Notes: generated by a model from the letters alone, not told the origin. Positions 10,641-23,479 are shown, numbered from the stretch's first letter. The stretch: DNA of 64,000 nt from Oxytricha trifallax (GCA_000711775.1 ARYC01017211.1:62001-126000), one strand, 5' to 3'. A program made the numbers and translations.

Positions 10641-12067
10641 ATAAAAATTTATGCTTTTATTTATTTAAGATAGCATGAATCTATGTATTACATTAAATAC
10701 TTTTAGGTTTACAATTTTTACTGATTAAAAGAAAGATGGGAAATATGTCTGTGAGTTCTGTGAGAAGCCATATTTTCATACTAGAGACCTCATAGTGCAC
10801 TTAAAGAAAAAGCATAATCAAAGTTTTGTCTTTATTCATGAACCTAAAGGGAATAGATTCCTCTAAAAGAGAAGATTAAGAAATCCAGTAGAGTCTCTTA
10901 GAGTCAAAGTCTAGAAGTAAGTAAAAATGAAGAAAGCAGTCAAGAACTTTCCAGTCTCTGAGATTAATTAAATCATGGTTAAAATAGAGGCAATTAAGAT
11001 TCCCATATTAAAAATTATTGATCTAGATTCTTGCCTAGAAAGCTACCTCATTCTTGAAGATAAAATAGAGAAGAGAGTCATTACTCATGACTAATATGCT
11101 TATAAGATATATCCTTTCAATTACTTCCTTGCTGATGACAAGTTCCAAATGGAATTTGCTAATGAGTATTATGATCTTTAAAAGGCAAAGTTAAATGAGT
11201 GCAGGCATATTATCTAGCTTGATGCTATTTAACTTAGTAAAGATCATATAGCCTTCAGGCTTCCCTTACTAGAAATGACTTACAGAGAATTCTTTTCTGA
11301 CAATTGATGTGACAGATAAATTTGCGAGATAGTATAGCAAATAGTTGAAGGAATCGAAGATCTTCACAAGCTAGGTTATGTTCATAGAGACTTAAAACCA
11401 GAAAATATTATGATTGATTATCAACCACTGAGAGTATTCATTATTTATTTCAATAAAGCACAAAGAGTGTGGGCCTTTGCATTAGAAAATGTATTAGGTA
11501 TTCCAGGTTATTACAAGAGATAGAGGATTGGAGAGATGGAGACATTTAATGGGATATCTAGCTCTAGCAGTAATAATAATAGAGAGCTACATGCCAAGAA
11601 ACGATTACTTTAGCTGCAAGGGTGAGAGAGATTCAAAGCAGAGAATCAAACAATATCTTGATAAAAATAAAATAAATGAAGGTCACAGATAACTTGCTTA
11701 CTCGACTATTATCAAGCCAAGCTTTGAGAATTAATTAAAAATAGAATCAATAAAACAACTGCTTAGAAAGATAAAATTCAGAGAACTGCCTCATTACTCT
11801 AAGCTTATGTTTTTGTGAAATATATTAAAAATTCTCTTATTATAATCACTTAAATTACTAATATTTAAATATTAAACCCCTACATAAACCCTATTAAAAC
11901 CTTAATAAAGTATGCACTAATATTCTACTTTTATCAATAAAAAACTCAATCAAACAACTTCAGGGGATTTGGTGATTTGAATGTTAATATTAATACCATA
12001 GAAAAAAATATATTTTGCTTAATTTATAACATACCATTCATTATTAAAAAAAGATTTAATAATAAAT

Positions 12068-13520
12068 ATTATCAAAATATATTTAAAATGGGAATTTTTA
12101 AAATAAAATTAAAAATTAAATTAAATATGAAATTTTAGTATTTTTTGATTTTTATAATATCGTTTTAGCTAATATCGATTTGAATTCGATAAATTTTAAC
12201 AGCAAATAATTTGACTCATCGATAGATCAAATTAGATTTATCATATCTTAACTGTAGACCTTTTAAATTTAACTTTTAAAATTTTTAACTCCTGATAAAT
12301 TAATATCTCTCTATACAAAATAGCTATGAAAAAATTTTAAAAGTATAAGATGTAGAGAAAAATTTAACGACTAACTTTCATTCTTATAGTATTCACAAAA
12401 TATTTTACCCCATCGAGATAAATCGATTTTAAAAATTTCTCTGCTCCAAACTTCTTCCTTTCTTATATCTTCAACCAAATTACTTGAGGACGTGGTCTAA
12501 ATAAGATTTGTGCATTGAGTAAAAAATAGAAGAATAATCCAAAATGTAATGAATAATCAAGATATTAATTACACTATTTTAATGTTAATTTTTAAAATTC
12601 TAATTAAACACTACTCTATCTCGAAATTTCTATGACTTTGAGAAAGAGTGCGATAGAGTATTATTAATTACTAATATTATTTAATATTTAAAATAAATGG
12701 AATTAAGTTTTTAAATATTCTAATGTTGTTTTTAATTAAAAGATTGTTTATTTAATTTTATGAATAATTTAACTATTAAAACAAAAAGATTTAAAGAAAA
12801 ATGTATTATTTTAATTATATTCTAATATTTAATTTAAGATTAGAAATATATAAAAAACAACATTAGAATATTTAAAAACTTAATTCCATTTATTTTAAAT
12901 ATTAAATAATATTAGTAATTAATAATACTCTATCGCACTCTTTCTCAAAGTCATAGAAATTTCGAGATAGAGTAGTGTTTAATTAGAATTTTAAAAATTA
13001 ACATTAAAATAGTGTAATTAAAATCTTGATTATTCATTACATTTTGGATTATTCTTCTATTTTTACTCAATGCACAAAAAACTTATTTAGACCAAGTCCT
13101 CAAGTAATTTGGTTGAAGAGATAAGAAAGGAAGAAGTTTGAGGCAGAGAAATATTTAAAATCGATTTATCTCGATGTGGTAAAATATTTTGTGAAGACCA
13201 TAAGAATGAAATTTAGTCGTTAAATAATTCTCTACATCTTACACTTTTAAAAATTTTTCATAGTTATTTTGTATAGAGAGATATTAATTTATCAGGAGTT
13301 AAAAATTTTAAAAGTTAAATTTAAAGGGTCTACAGTTAAGATATGATAAATCTAATTTGATCTATCGATGAGTCAAATTATTTGCTGTTAAAATTTATCG
13401 AATTCAAATCGATATTAGCTAAAACGATATTATAAAAATCAAAAAATACTAAAATTTCATATTTAATTTAATTTTTAATTTAATTTTAAAAAATTCCCAT
13501 TTTAAATATATTTTGATAAT
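12068..13520. mobile_element. 1.45-kb palindrome
   Basis: The arms (about 12068-12745 and 12850-13520) are inverted copies; the outer ends are ATTATCAAAATATATTT and its complement. They are flanked by AAT-type triplets, which in this AT-rich context could be chance. Internal landmarks such as CTACTCTATCTCGAAATTTC (near 12610) recur inverted near 12955. No coding potential is visible. Confidence 0.85.
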
Positions 13521-13529
13521 AATAATAAT

Positions 13530-14265
13530 GGATTTATTCACTTTTCTATCTAACATTACTTGAAATGTATTATTATACCATAATTCTTGATTATTAACCT
13601 CTAAATAACCCTAGAAAAGAATTTTAATTGTTTTTTGGATGTTAAAATTTTATTAAAATTAATCTTTCCAGCGGTGTCAATCACCCTGAATTTAATTAAA
13701 TTACAATAATATTATTTATATCTTAACTGAAGCATTATTGACTACTTTATAGACAAAATTAATAAAGGTTGAACTCAGGTCCCAATACATTAAACCAATT
13801 ACATTTGAAGTTTGATCTTCATTCTTGTAATTAGAAAGACATCCGAAAGTCAAAATATTTAAATAAATAATTAATTCCATAATTAACTATCTATTTAAAT
13901 AAATTTTAATCAAAACTAGAGAATATTAATATGGAGAGATAATTTTTTTAAGGAAAAATTATTAAACTATTGTTTTTTAGCAAAGCAAAATTTATGAAAC
14001 TATAATAAATAAAGTTAGCAAGAAATTTGAAAATGCAATTAATTCATAATTAGAAATTAACAAGCATACATATCAACGAAATAATATATTCTAAGGCTAG
14101 CTACAAATTTCAATTATTGCTTATTTTTTAAAAATTATATTTTTTTAAAACTCACTGAATGATCAATTTCGGTAGTAGCTTGTCATAAACTCAGATTTTT
14201 TTAAAGTCATTAATATAAATATATATATTTAAATAACTGTATAATTTCAATTTAACTACGAGTAA
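13530..14265 (+). repeat. Segmental duplication, copy 1, downstream block
   Basis: Matches about 57370-58108 in direct orientation. Clear shared landmarks are CAGGTCCCAATACATTA (near 13777 and 57598), CATCCGAAAGTCAAAATAT (13840 and 57661) and the block around GGTAGTA near 14173 and 58013. The sequences between the upstream and downstream blocks are the same size (about 0.7-0.8 kb) in both copies once the insertions are subtracted. Confidence 0.8.
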
Positions 14266-14560
14266 TGCATTTAATTTTTATTACCATAATAATTTATAAC
14301 TCAAAATATAGAAGAAAAAAATGAATAATTAAATTCAGTAATTGTATATTCATCATAGATTTGATACTTAAATTTTTAATTGTTAATTTATTGCTTAATA
14401 GTAATTTAATAATGAATAAAAATACAATTAACGATATTTTTGCAGATTTATATTTAGATTTTGCTAAAGACTATTCTTTTTAATAAGAGTCTTCATTCAG
14501 TAAATAGTTCCAAGCGAAAGGTGTAAATAATAAGATAAATGATGATTTGAATGTTAAATT

Positions 14561-15868
14561 AAAAACCTACAACCCCTTAATAAATTTTTTAAGTGCTTTG
14601 ATTTGTAGGCAATTGTTTTGTTATTCTAAGTTGTTCTTAATTCCTCTTTGCTTCTATTATCTTATGAACAAAAAAATATCAGCAAAAGATATTATATATT
14701 ATTCAGGGTACTTCTCTCTCATCTACTTTATGAACTTAATTTACTGCAATTTTTTAATAAAGCGAGGATGAATAACATAAGTATCTAAACTAGAATCTTT
14801 GCTAATTCATCCAAAATTGCCATTGTTTATGCCTAGACTTTCTAGTCATAAAATTCTATATTTCTAGGCCTCTTATAAAACCCCTTGATTCATTTAAGAC
14901 TGAAAATAAGGGTAAATTGAGAAGGAAATGAATAAAGTACAGATAAATATACTTACTAGTGGTTGATTGATGGAACATTGTTATCTTGTTGGCTAAAAAT
15001 TTTATAGATGGTCAAAAATTAATTTTAATTGGTAGAGATGGTTTTCGTTTTAAAGTTTAATGATCTCACTAATGTTTTTAATATTGCTGGAATCAATTTT
15101 AATTTCTGATAAGATAATAATCTTTAATCAATATATTATTCTAATTATTTCTATTTTAGCAATTAAACTTAATCTGTTTATTCTTAACGCCTTATTTCCA
15201 TTCTTAATAGAATCAAGGGGGTTTACTATAATTTCTAGATTAAAGTATTTAAGGTAAACACAGCCTCGTCAGTATGAATAAACATAATATTCTATTAAGC
15301 TCTTTGAATTTAATCATAAATATAATTTAAGTTATTGTTGTAAAATGGCATGAGTGAATCAATCACTCATTTTGTACGATTCAAACATTTGTAAGGGATA
15401 CCATTTCGTTTTTAGATGTATGCTATTGACTAAGTAGAGATGTTCAACACAGGGAATTGGCAGCGAAACATAGTAGCTCGTTAGTCGAGAGAGAAATTAC
15501 CCCAATACTTTAAGATTTTATCGTCGATAAGAAGTAAATTTGCTTCTATGGAAACATTGAATTCTTTAAGGATAAGAATTCAGCTATTATTGCTTTTATT
15601 ATACTTCTACAAGGCAGTGGGGTTGAACAGTTGATGGACATCGCTTTAAGAGCAGCGCTTTTGATTTATAATTTAGTACTGGATTGACTTACTTACTGTA
15701 TATATCTCTTCCATAACTCTGTTTAAACACTAAATTTATACAATCCTCATTTAAATAGACCCCAAAATCTTGAAATTTTGTCGTACATTTAATTAATAAC
15801 CTAAACCTCTTACAAATTCCCTGAAAATCCAAGCATTTACAAATCTCTTTAAGGGGTTTTGGGGTTTT
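14561..15868 (-). mobile_element. TBE-4: internally deleted TBE remnant
   Basis: Both ends carry the TBE terminal block (CCCCTTA...GTGCTTTGATTTGTAGG on the left; its complement AAGGGGTTTTGGGGTTTT on the right). The left telomeric repeat is degraded to AAAAACCTACAACCCC. The flanking triplet is ATT at 14558-14560 and 15869-15871. Only about 1.3 kb remains, containing decayed transposase sequence on the minus strand. Confidence 0.85.
14660..15690 (-). pseudogene. Transposase remnant in TBE-4
   Basis: Minus-strand fragments align to TBE transposases: the region around 14690-14880 corresponds to the part between the first and second catalytic residues, and about 15230-15470 to the segment before it. 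Frameshifts and deletions are many and no full frame survives. Confidence 0.75.
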
Positions 15869-16104
15869 ATTTTGATTTATTATTTTTAAGATTATTTCCA
15901 AATTTTTAATATGGAACAAAAGTAAAAATCTTGTGCATTTTTATATTATAGCAATTTCAATGCTAAAGATAAATTAAAAATGTTTATTTTCTTAATTTAA
16001 TCTCTTAGTTTTGTCTATCTACATAATTATATTATTATTCTTAGTTTTTCTCTGTAATATCTAAATTTAATTTTAGTTATTCTTTGACTATTAATATTTC
16101 AAAA

Positions 16105-16182
16105 TTCATTGCCATTTTTTTGAAAGTTCGTTAGATTATAGCTAATATAGACAATAGTATCGCTTTTTTATCAATTCATAAA
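16105..16182 (-). other. Coding-like segment (possible MDS or exon)
   Basis: A short minus-strand frame with protein-like composition, ending YNLTNFQKNGNEF and TGA. It is too short for statistics. Its value comes from the surrounding AT-rich DNA having no such composition. Confidence 0.3.
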
Positions 16183-16439
16183 TATGATGATTCTCGTTTC
16201 AAATTAAACCATTAATACTAATTACTATAAATATTGAATATACTCACTAATTTTTGAAAATATTATAAAAAAAAGGAATTTAAGAAATTGAAATGAATTT
16301 GGAATATTGACATAAATTCCAATTAACAACTTATAAATTATTTTAATTCTAATATTATTTTAAATTAACATTTATCGAATAATATTTACTTACAAATATT
16401 TTTAATCAATATATATTTTAATCGATAATATTATTAATA

Positions 16440-16545
16440 TTTCAAATCGTAAGTATCAGTAATTTCAGCTTTTTCTACGTAGCATATATAGGTAGCTTAG
16501 CCATCAGTTGAGTAATCATCTATTGCTCCGAAATAGATGAAAATA
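16440..16545 (-). other. Coding-like segment (possible MDS or exon)
   Basis: A locally GC-richer minus-strand stretch reads IYFGAIDDYSTDG then (Gln) ATYICYVEKAEI. A charged, balanced composition like this is unusual for random AT-rich DNA. No family is recognised. Confidence 0.4.
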
Positions 16546-18711
16546 TAATTTTTCAATTAATTTAATATTATATTTAATGAATATTCTCAATTTTTATCTA
16601 TTAAAAATGTTAATTAATATATGATTGTAAAATAATCTAAAATTTTTATTGATTTTTTCTGTTAAAATCAAACTAAGTGGTTTGATTGTTTGCATACTTT
16701 TTTAAAAATATTACAATAGCTTTTTTTTTATAAATTAAAAATACTTCTAATATCAATCCACTGAATATAATTTTTATAATTTAATTTGTATAAAAATATG
16801 AGTTTTTAAGCCTTACTATTTACATATAAATGCTAATAAAAACTGTACTTTAAATTTTTAATAAAAATTTTAAATTTATAATATTAATACCATTTAACCA
16901 AAAAATATTTTCACCAAGAATAAATGAAAATTATTTTTAAAAGAAAAAATGTTAATTTAATAATATGAATTTTAAAATGTTATTTTAATCATTTCAAATA
17001 TTTAATATTCATGCTTTAAAATTAGACAATTATAAATTTAAATTTTATAAAAACGAAATAAAATTAAAACTAATAAAAATAAAATAATTTATCACAGTTA
17101 TCAAATTTATAGCGAGATTAAGATAAGTTTTAATTTTTTTTTTACCCTATATATCCTCCAATTTTAACTGGATTATCATTGATAATAATCCTGAATAATC
17201 TCATGAATCCAAATCTTAATCAGAAAACAGAAAAGAGGCCTTTTTGGAAAGATTATTTGATAAAATCAAGATAGCAATAGAAGCTATTAACTCATTTTTA
17301 AATTAACACATTCAATTAGTTTTAATAGCCAAATTTCTTAAACATTTCCAAAAATATAATAGAAAATTATATAAAGTTGAATAATATAAATTTATATTAA
17401 TTTGCTTATATCGATGTATTCCTGTTTTATTATTAAGTAGTAAATTTAGAAATACTTAAAATCATCAAATCATTAATAAATTTATTTATCTAATATATTT
17501 TTTAACTCTGTAATAATACAAAGAAGTTCAATAATTAGTAGACTATTTAGTATTATTTAATTAAATTTATATATTTTAATTATATATTATAAATAGAACT
17601 TCGATACTTAATTACCACCTAAAACTTAAAGAAATATGAAATTTTATTTTATAAAAACTGAAAACGCATCACCAAAGAACATCAGTCTATAATTAATTCA
17701 AATATTTATGTAAAGATTTTACAAATAAATGGGAAATATACTTTATTATTTATTCTTAATTTATCATAAAATATAATATACTGTTTGCAAAGTTATACTA
17801 GAATGGATAATTAATATTTTGTCATAAATTAATACAAGTTCGTTAACATCTGATTTTAAAATCAATCATAAGTGTGTATTAATTCAATTTATATAATAAA
17901 TTTAAAAATTAGAAATAATTAAAAATTTAATTATAGATTAAGCATTTATAATTATGTTGCTTTATTAATATAAGAAATGTCTCAAATCATTATTTATTTA
18001 ATTGATTTCCCATAATGAAAACCATAAAACTGAATATTGCTATTATAAATTGCTTGAATTTACTACACAAAAATAGAATCTTAATTATTTGAATTTATTT
18101 TTAGCCCTAAACAAATAATATATAAAAGCCTTTACAATTCATGGTTTTTTTTATAATTTAAAAATTCTTTATATAATTGGATAAATATTTTTAGTTTTAA
18201 TATAATATTTTACATAGTTTATCATACTTAATTTGTATTAAATAGATTTTTTATTTGCAGTATTTCTTATCATTTATTATACTATGCAAATTTTAATCTT
18301 AATTAATTTATTGTTAATTTAAATTGATTTCTCTTGCAGATAGAGACAATATTTTTCTATTATATACCTCTAAATAACTAATACTTCTTTTGCTTTTTCT
18401 TTGAAATTTAAATGACAAAATAGTATAATTTGTAAAGAAAATGCTAAAAATTAGAAAATAAAAAAATTAAATTAAATTATAAATTTGAATAATTGTATAA
18501 ATGTATAAATAGCTATTTACCAAATAAAAAGTTTAAGAAAAAAAAAATTAAGAAATAATTTCATTCATTTTAATATTTAAAAGATACGATTTATGTTTAA
18601 TTAATATTAGATTTTATTATAAAATTAAAAATACATTTATAATATAGTGAGTAATTAAAAAAACCTGTTATTTAATATATTATACCATCGTAATTGTATA
18701 AGATAGATGAA
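16546..18711. other. AT-rich DNA, little recognised
   Basis: Two faint coding-like islands only: minus strand about 17645-17692 (RLMFFGDAFSVF) and around 17215-17300, where either strand is open. The rest has no gene, repeat or RNA that I can support; in this genome type it would be germline-limited DNA. Confidence 0.4.
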
Positions 18712-20982
18712 ATTTAACTTTTAAAAGCACCAGCTTCTAAATTTAGTGTCACAACATACAAAAACTATAATGTATCACTTGAAAGTTTTGCATTAAATTA
18801 TTTATTAAATATTAATGTTCTATATTTAATTTGCAATGTAGCCTCTATCGCATAAATTATTATTATCGATATTAATAGATTTGTAATGAAAATAGTTACA
18901 TTTAAATAATATCTTAAAGATTGAAAAACATGTAAACCTGATTAAATTCGTTGAAAAAGATATGATGAGGATTAAAAGGATTATTGAGATCTGCTCTAAT
19001 TTTGACTGAGTTTTGTTGCACCAAACTTTGATTTAATTCTATAATCATAAAGTAAAATATAGATAAAAACATATTATTTATCATATATTTTTAAAATAGA
19101 AAATTTTTTAAATTAATTTAAAATAACGTAATATAATTAAAATTCAAAAATGAAACTAAAAATGTTTTTGTTTTTTACACTTTCAGGGAGACATGACTGA
19201 ATATACAACTTAAAGATTCCTTTATGACAAAAAAAATTAAGTATAACATATTTTGGAACTCAAAAAAAAGACTTACGATCGGAAAGATTTTCAATTTCCT
19301 TGTTCATAAAATCGCATTTACTAATTTAATATAGTAGATAATAAACTGCGATAGATTTAGAAAATTTTCCTGTAGTGTAAGTCAACATTTGAGGGTATAT
19401 AATAAATTAAGAATAAATTCAAGCATTTTATACTATATCTGTCCAATAACAATTGATTTAATCTTTCAGAAATTAATTAAAGTATAAAAATTCTAAATAA
19501 TTACCAGTGCATTTTTATTCGTTTTGTGCAATAGACAAGCCCACTCTGTGCCATTTTTCACATTTTATAGATAAAATTTAACTCATTAATATATAATTCA
19601 ATACAGTTTATGCATTTTACAAAAAAATAAAAAACGGATCTTTTATATTTTATTGATATTTAATTTGATCAAAGGTAGAGACGATATAAAAGGTGTTTGC
19701 AGATTAAGTGTCAATCGCTTTTTAATTATAATAAAATAATGTGATTTTTAATTTTAGGGCAATATAAATATAATATATCGTAATTTTAAAGCTGAAGTTA
19801 TTTCAATTAATATAATTTTATAAAATTTTTTTCAAAATTAATCGAAAAATATTTTAGATTGATTGATTGAGAAAACAAAGCATAAGTTTTTTAGAACATT
19901 ATGGAAAATATTATAATTAAAATTACTTGAATTGAAGTTGCTATTCTTATTTTATCAGTATTTTTAGAAAAAAGAACAGTTTTTCTATTAATTTTATAAA
20001 ATACTTAATAATACAAGATTATCATTTCAATTTTTATTAGTTTCAATGAGTTTTAAGTTGATGTTTTTATTATCTTCGTCATTATCGAAAGATGTTTGTA
20101 AAGTGCTAAGCTAAACAGTGCGGTAGTAATCGGCAACATTTTCATACATTCCAATGAAGGGCTTGTCGTTTAAGACTCCTCCGTACACAATTTCATTATA
20201 ATTTATAATTATATTTGGAGAGAGGAAGTTCCCTGGCAAGTAAGATTTAATTATAATTTCATGAATTTTTTATTATTGATAGAGAAATTTATTTTTAAAA
20301 TTTATTATTTTTTAGGGGATATAACATAAATCCTTTTACATCTTAAAAAAATAAATTTAAAGTAGTTGCCTAGTATATTATTCTGAATATTGATATATAA
20401 ATGTTAATACTAATCTATTAAAAAAAAATATTGCTTTTTATTTACAATTTAAATGCATTTAATGAAGAAAAATTAATATTTAAAGATATAAATAATTTAA
20501 TCATATCAGATATAAGCTAATACATCTTAAATATCATATAAGTGAAATAACAAAAGTTGATACTTGGTGTAGAAAAAATATCGAATAAAAAAATTAACTT
20601 GCCACCAGGAACTTCCCTAAAATTTTTTATAATAAGATTTTAGCAGGAAAGTTACCCCCCCCCCCTTATATATTTATATTATTAATTAAGTTGAAAGTGG
20701 CGTGAAAATCTACTGTTAATACTGCAGATATATCTGTCTCGTAGTCTCCGATAACAGATGGTAAAATTAGTAAATTTACAATATAAAATATTAAAGACCA
20801 ATTTTAAGTTAAAATATGAATCAAATTTAGCTGTTTCCTTGTACTGCAATAAACTTTCGATCTAAATTAAGTTGAGTAAATAAATTTAATAAAACCCTAT
20901 GAATTGATAATTGGATATCTTACTCTAGTGCATTAATTTTAAGAGCAAAGAGCGATAAGAAAGCTAATATAAAGAGGACAAT
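18712..20982 (-). other. Interrupted germline gene for a probable secreted protein
   Basis: A run of protein-like minus-strand segments separated by AT-rich DNA, in order: 20982-20824 (signal-peptide-like IVLFILAFLSLFALKINALE), 20761-20690 (GDYETDISAVLTVDFHATFN), 20194-20030 (VYGGVLNDKPFIGMYENV), 19721-19655 (AIDTQSANTFYIVSTFDQIK), 19564-19492, 19397-19320, 19319-19263, 19039-18925 (KIRADLNNPFNPHH) and 18785-18712. TAA/TAG occur in frame as Gln. This fits MDSs separated by IESs, not introns, which are tiny here. Segment edges are approximate, pointer repeats were not resolved and the protein family is unknown. The segments might be scrambled relative to the mature gene. Confidence 0.5.
20222..20618. 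mobile_element. Short element with GGAAGTTCC inverted ends
   Basis: The left end is GGAAGTTCCCTGGCAAGT (from 20224); the right end, inverted, is GGAAGTTCCTGGTGGCAAGT (to 20616). It is about 395 bp, with no gene. It lies between two segments of the interrupted gene, so it is part of what must be removed to join them. Confidence 0.6.
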
Positions 20983-21841
20983 TCAAAATAAATTAAAATT
21001 TTAATATTAATAATTAAGGTAATTTATTTGTAATTGGCTTCAAGTTTTCTTGATCCATAGTAAAATGTTATAATTAATATAAAAAAAACTTAAGTTAATT
21101 TAAGTTAAAAATTCTTCGAAGTATTTAAATTGACTTAGGGGTTATAATTATTTTTTAAGCTAGATTAAAATCATTAAAGCAAATTAAAAAATATAAATAG
21201 AAATGTTTAAGAAAAAAATATTTGCATAAATAAATAAATTATCGTTCCTACACAAGGATTTGTAATTTGTATATATTATTCTTATAGTAATCTAAAATTC
21301 AACATCCATATATTTAAGATTTAAAAAAATTGAAAATATAGAATATCCCAAACAAACTTATTTATTATGGTTTTAAAACATCTGTAATCCAGGTATAAAA
21401 TATATTTTACGCCTCTTAAATATGCTCAAAAATATAATAAAAAATTAATTTCTCCAATTATTTTGATATTTTTACTAATGTAGTAACTATTTTATGTAAA
21501 ATTATTATCAAATTTAATCATTAATCTAAATATTATTTGGAAAATTATCTATTCAATGGTGTTATTATATATAATTTCAATTCAAAACAATTTAGTAAAC
21601 AATTTAAGAGCTAAATTTAGTTTCTTGGAACACTTTTGTAGAATACATTTATTCTTAGTGGCCGAAATTATATAAAATTTCTTGTTTAAAATTAAAAAAA
21701 AATTTCTTGTATTGTTTTAACCAATTTTTAAATACTAAAAATTCAAGAGTGATTTACTTTAAAATTAATTGCTCTCAAGACTTAAGCATTAAGCTTAAAA
21801 AATTAACAGGGTTCCACTTATATAATTAATATTAAATTTAA
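20983..21841. other. AT-rich DNA, no feature recognised
   Basis: I find no protein-like frame or repeat here. Confidence 0.4.
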
Positions 21842-22060
21842 AGCACCATTGAAAGAGGATTAGAAAAAGTTTTGAGAATTGGTTACAATCATGAGAGTTT
21901 GAAATCATATTAAAAGTCATAGCTTCATGTTTTTAAGTTAAATATAAATATAATATTTTATTAATTTTATAAGTAACTATTTTTTTCTATAGATACCAAA
22001 TTATAATGAAAATTGGAATGGATATATATTCTTTATAAGGAACAAAAGGCTAAGTAATAT
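21842..22060 (+). other. Coding-like segments (possible MDSs)
   Basis: Two plus-strand pieces with protein-like composition: about 21842-21945 (GLEKVLRIGYNHESLKSY) and about 22000-22060 (NYNENWNGYIFFIRNKRL). No family is recognised. Confidence 0.35.
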
Positions 22061-22802
22061 TTAAATTAAATATTTTCAAATCAAACATTCTAATATTTTT
22101 CCTAAAATATGAATTACTATTAATATTTAATGCTGTTGGGAAATTAATACTGGGATTAAGTTAGCTAGATAAAATATGAATTAAATAATTACTTATTAAG
22201 CTAATATATATTGAAAACTCATAAATTTATTTATGTTTTTGCTATTTTATGTAAAATGTAGAGATAGAGAGAGAGCTATTTTCAAAAGTACTGATGTAAT
22301 GATAAAAAGTTGAATTTATAAAAAATCTTCTGTAAAATAATTTCAATAATCTAAAAAAATTAATATTTTAAATATAAATTTTCAAAAATTATATCAAGTA
22401 TTAATTTATTACAATTAACTTCATTTTTACTTTTCATATTTAAACAAAATACTAGTTTAGCTTTTATGAATTAGTTTTATTTTTTCTACATTTTTCCTAT
22501 TTCTAGATGTTTTTCTTTTTTTTAACTGTAATAGTTTGGTACATACTTAATCAAAAACATCAACACAATTTATATACTTTAAATTTTAATGGGTGTTTTC
22601 CAATACTTATTTAAAAAATTGAAAATATATCCTAAGTTTAAATTTAAAAAACTTTGATAAGTCAAATAATTTTTTTACGAACTTATTTATGCTTGTAAAA
22701 TAATATCCCATATTTTTCTGATATCAATGTTAAATTCTAAATTTAAACTAGTCTTATCTATCTCAAATACTCAAAAATATCTAATAAATCTTTATTATTA
22801 GA

Positions 22803-23040
22803 TGTTACAACCGAGATCCCCCCCCAGGGGGTACCCTCCCCCCCCCACCCCCATACCCCCCCCCCGTACCCCCCCCCACCCCCATTTAAATATTATATTT
22901 TATATGAAAAAACTTGCTCTAAGAATATTAGTTAGTTACTTTTGAGATATTTATACATCATTTTTAGTTAAAAAAATGAATTTTATACAATAATTTAATC
23001 ATTTTATAAATTGATCTCAATATAAATTTCTTATAAAGAA
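22803..23040 (+). repeat. Left terminal inverted repeat of the integrase/OTU element
   Basis: Begins TGTTACAACCGAGATCCCC, continues through interrupted poly-C blocks around 22817-22882, then an AT-rich part matching the right end up to about TTTCTTATAAAG. It pairs with 31474-31712 with scattered mismatches. Confidence 0.85.
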
Positions 23041-23479
23041 AGTTATTACTAACTAATTGTTAGAGAATCAATTAACTTACATCAATCAATTGATATAATT
23101 ACTAAAATAAAATATAAAATTAGAATATTATAGGTCTATATTATTTGTATATAAATATATTTAAAATAATTTGTAATCAAAGATAATTTCTATTAAAAAA
23201 ATAATTTTTATATTGTGCTATGCTTTCAATTTTTTTTTACTGTTTATTATTTTTTATAGAAAATACAACAACATATTAGATATATAGATAATTTTGGTTT
23301 TATTTTGAAATATTTTAGATTTATATTTATTATAAAATTGAAAAATTACTATTAGTTAACATATTTGGAAAAAGTAAATATGAAATAATAAAATAAAATT
23401 AGATTATTAAATTGCTTAATTAGTTTTCATTCATCTTATTTGTGATAATGTCTCAAATTTTTTGGATCAGTCCTATAGT

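Larger units (their letters stand above)
5451..10723 (+). mobile_element. Element A: TBE-like transposon without telomeric ends
   Basis: Inserted in the TBE-1 kinase gene with the 3-bp duplication ATT (5448-5450 and 10724-10726). The uninterrupted TBE-3 sequence CTCAAGCATTAAAAGAAAG is the empty site. Its ends are GAATAAAAATC and, inverted, CAGTAAAAATTG: short, imperfect and without C4A4 repeats. It has the full TBE gene set in TBE order: DD34E transposase (+), intron-bearing 22-kDa homolog (-), zinc-finger plus degenerate kinase (+). Without the 1.23-kb palindrome it is about 4.04 kb, close to a TBE. Protein similarity to the other TBEs in the window is low, so this is a separate lineage. Confidence 0.85.
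5096..11818 (+). pseudogene. TBE-1 '57-kDa' C2H2 zinc-finger/protein-kinase gene, split by element A
   Basis: The first part runs 5096-5450, starting MSANLLRRAALLRSS; finger 1 is CKECNKVF...HFINIH. The second part runs 10724-11818: finger 2 is YVCEFCEKPYFH...HLKKKH, then a protein-kinase-like domain with VHRDLKPEN at about 11389. The metal-binding DFG is replaced by YFN. Removing element A plus one ATT joins the parts in frame as LKHQKKDGKY, which matches the uninterrupted sequence in TBE-3. A TGA interrupts the kinase near 11305. Zinc fingers suggest DNA binding; whether the kinase domain was ever active is unknown. Confidence 0.88.
2268..11979 (+). mobile_element. TBE-1: telomere-bearing transposon, decayed, with nested insertions
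   Basis: The left end is A5C4A4C4 followed by the TBE subterminal block (TTGTTTGATTGAGTTTTTG). The right end carries its inverted complement, degraded to AGGGGATTTGGTGATTTG. The flanks show the 3-bp ANT target duplication known for TBEs (AAT at 2265-2267 and 11980-11982). Order inside: transposase (+), 22-kDa gene (-), zinc-finger/kinase gene (+). The element is inflated from about 4.1 kb to 9.7 kb by a 412-bp foldback element near its left end and by element A. All three genes are broken. Confidence 0.95.

Noticed and set aside
20652-20666. Poly-C run at about 20653-20665
   Set aside because: Could be the end of another C-run element, but no inverted partner or duplication was found.
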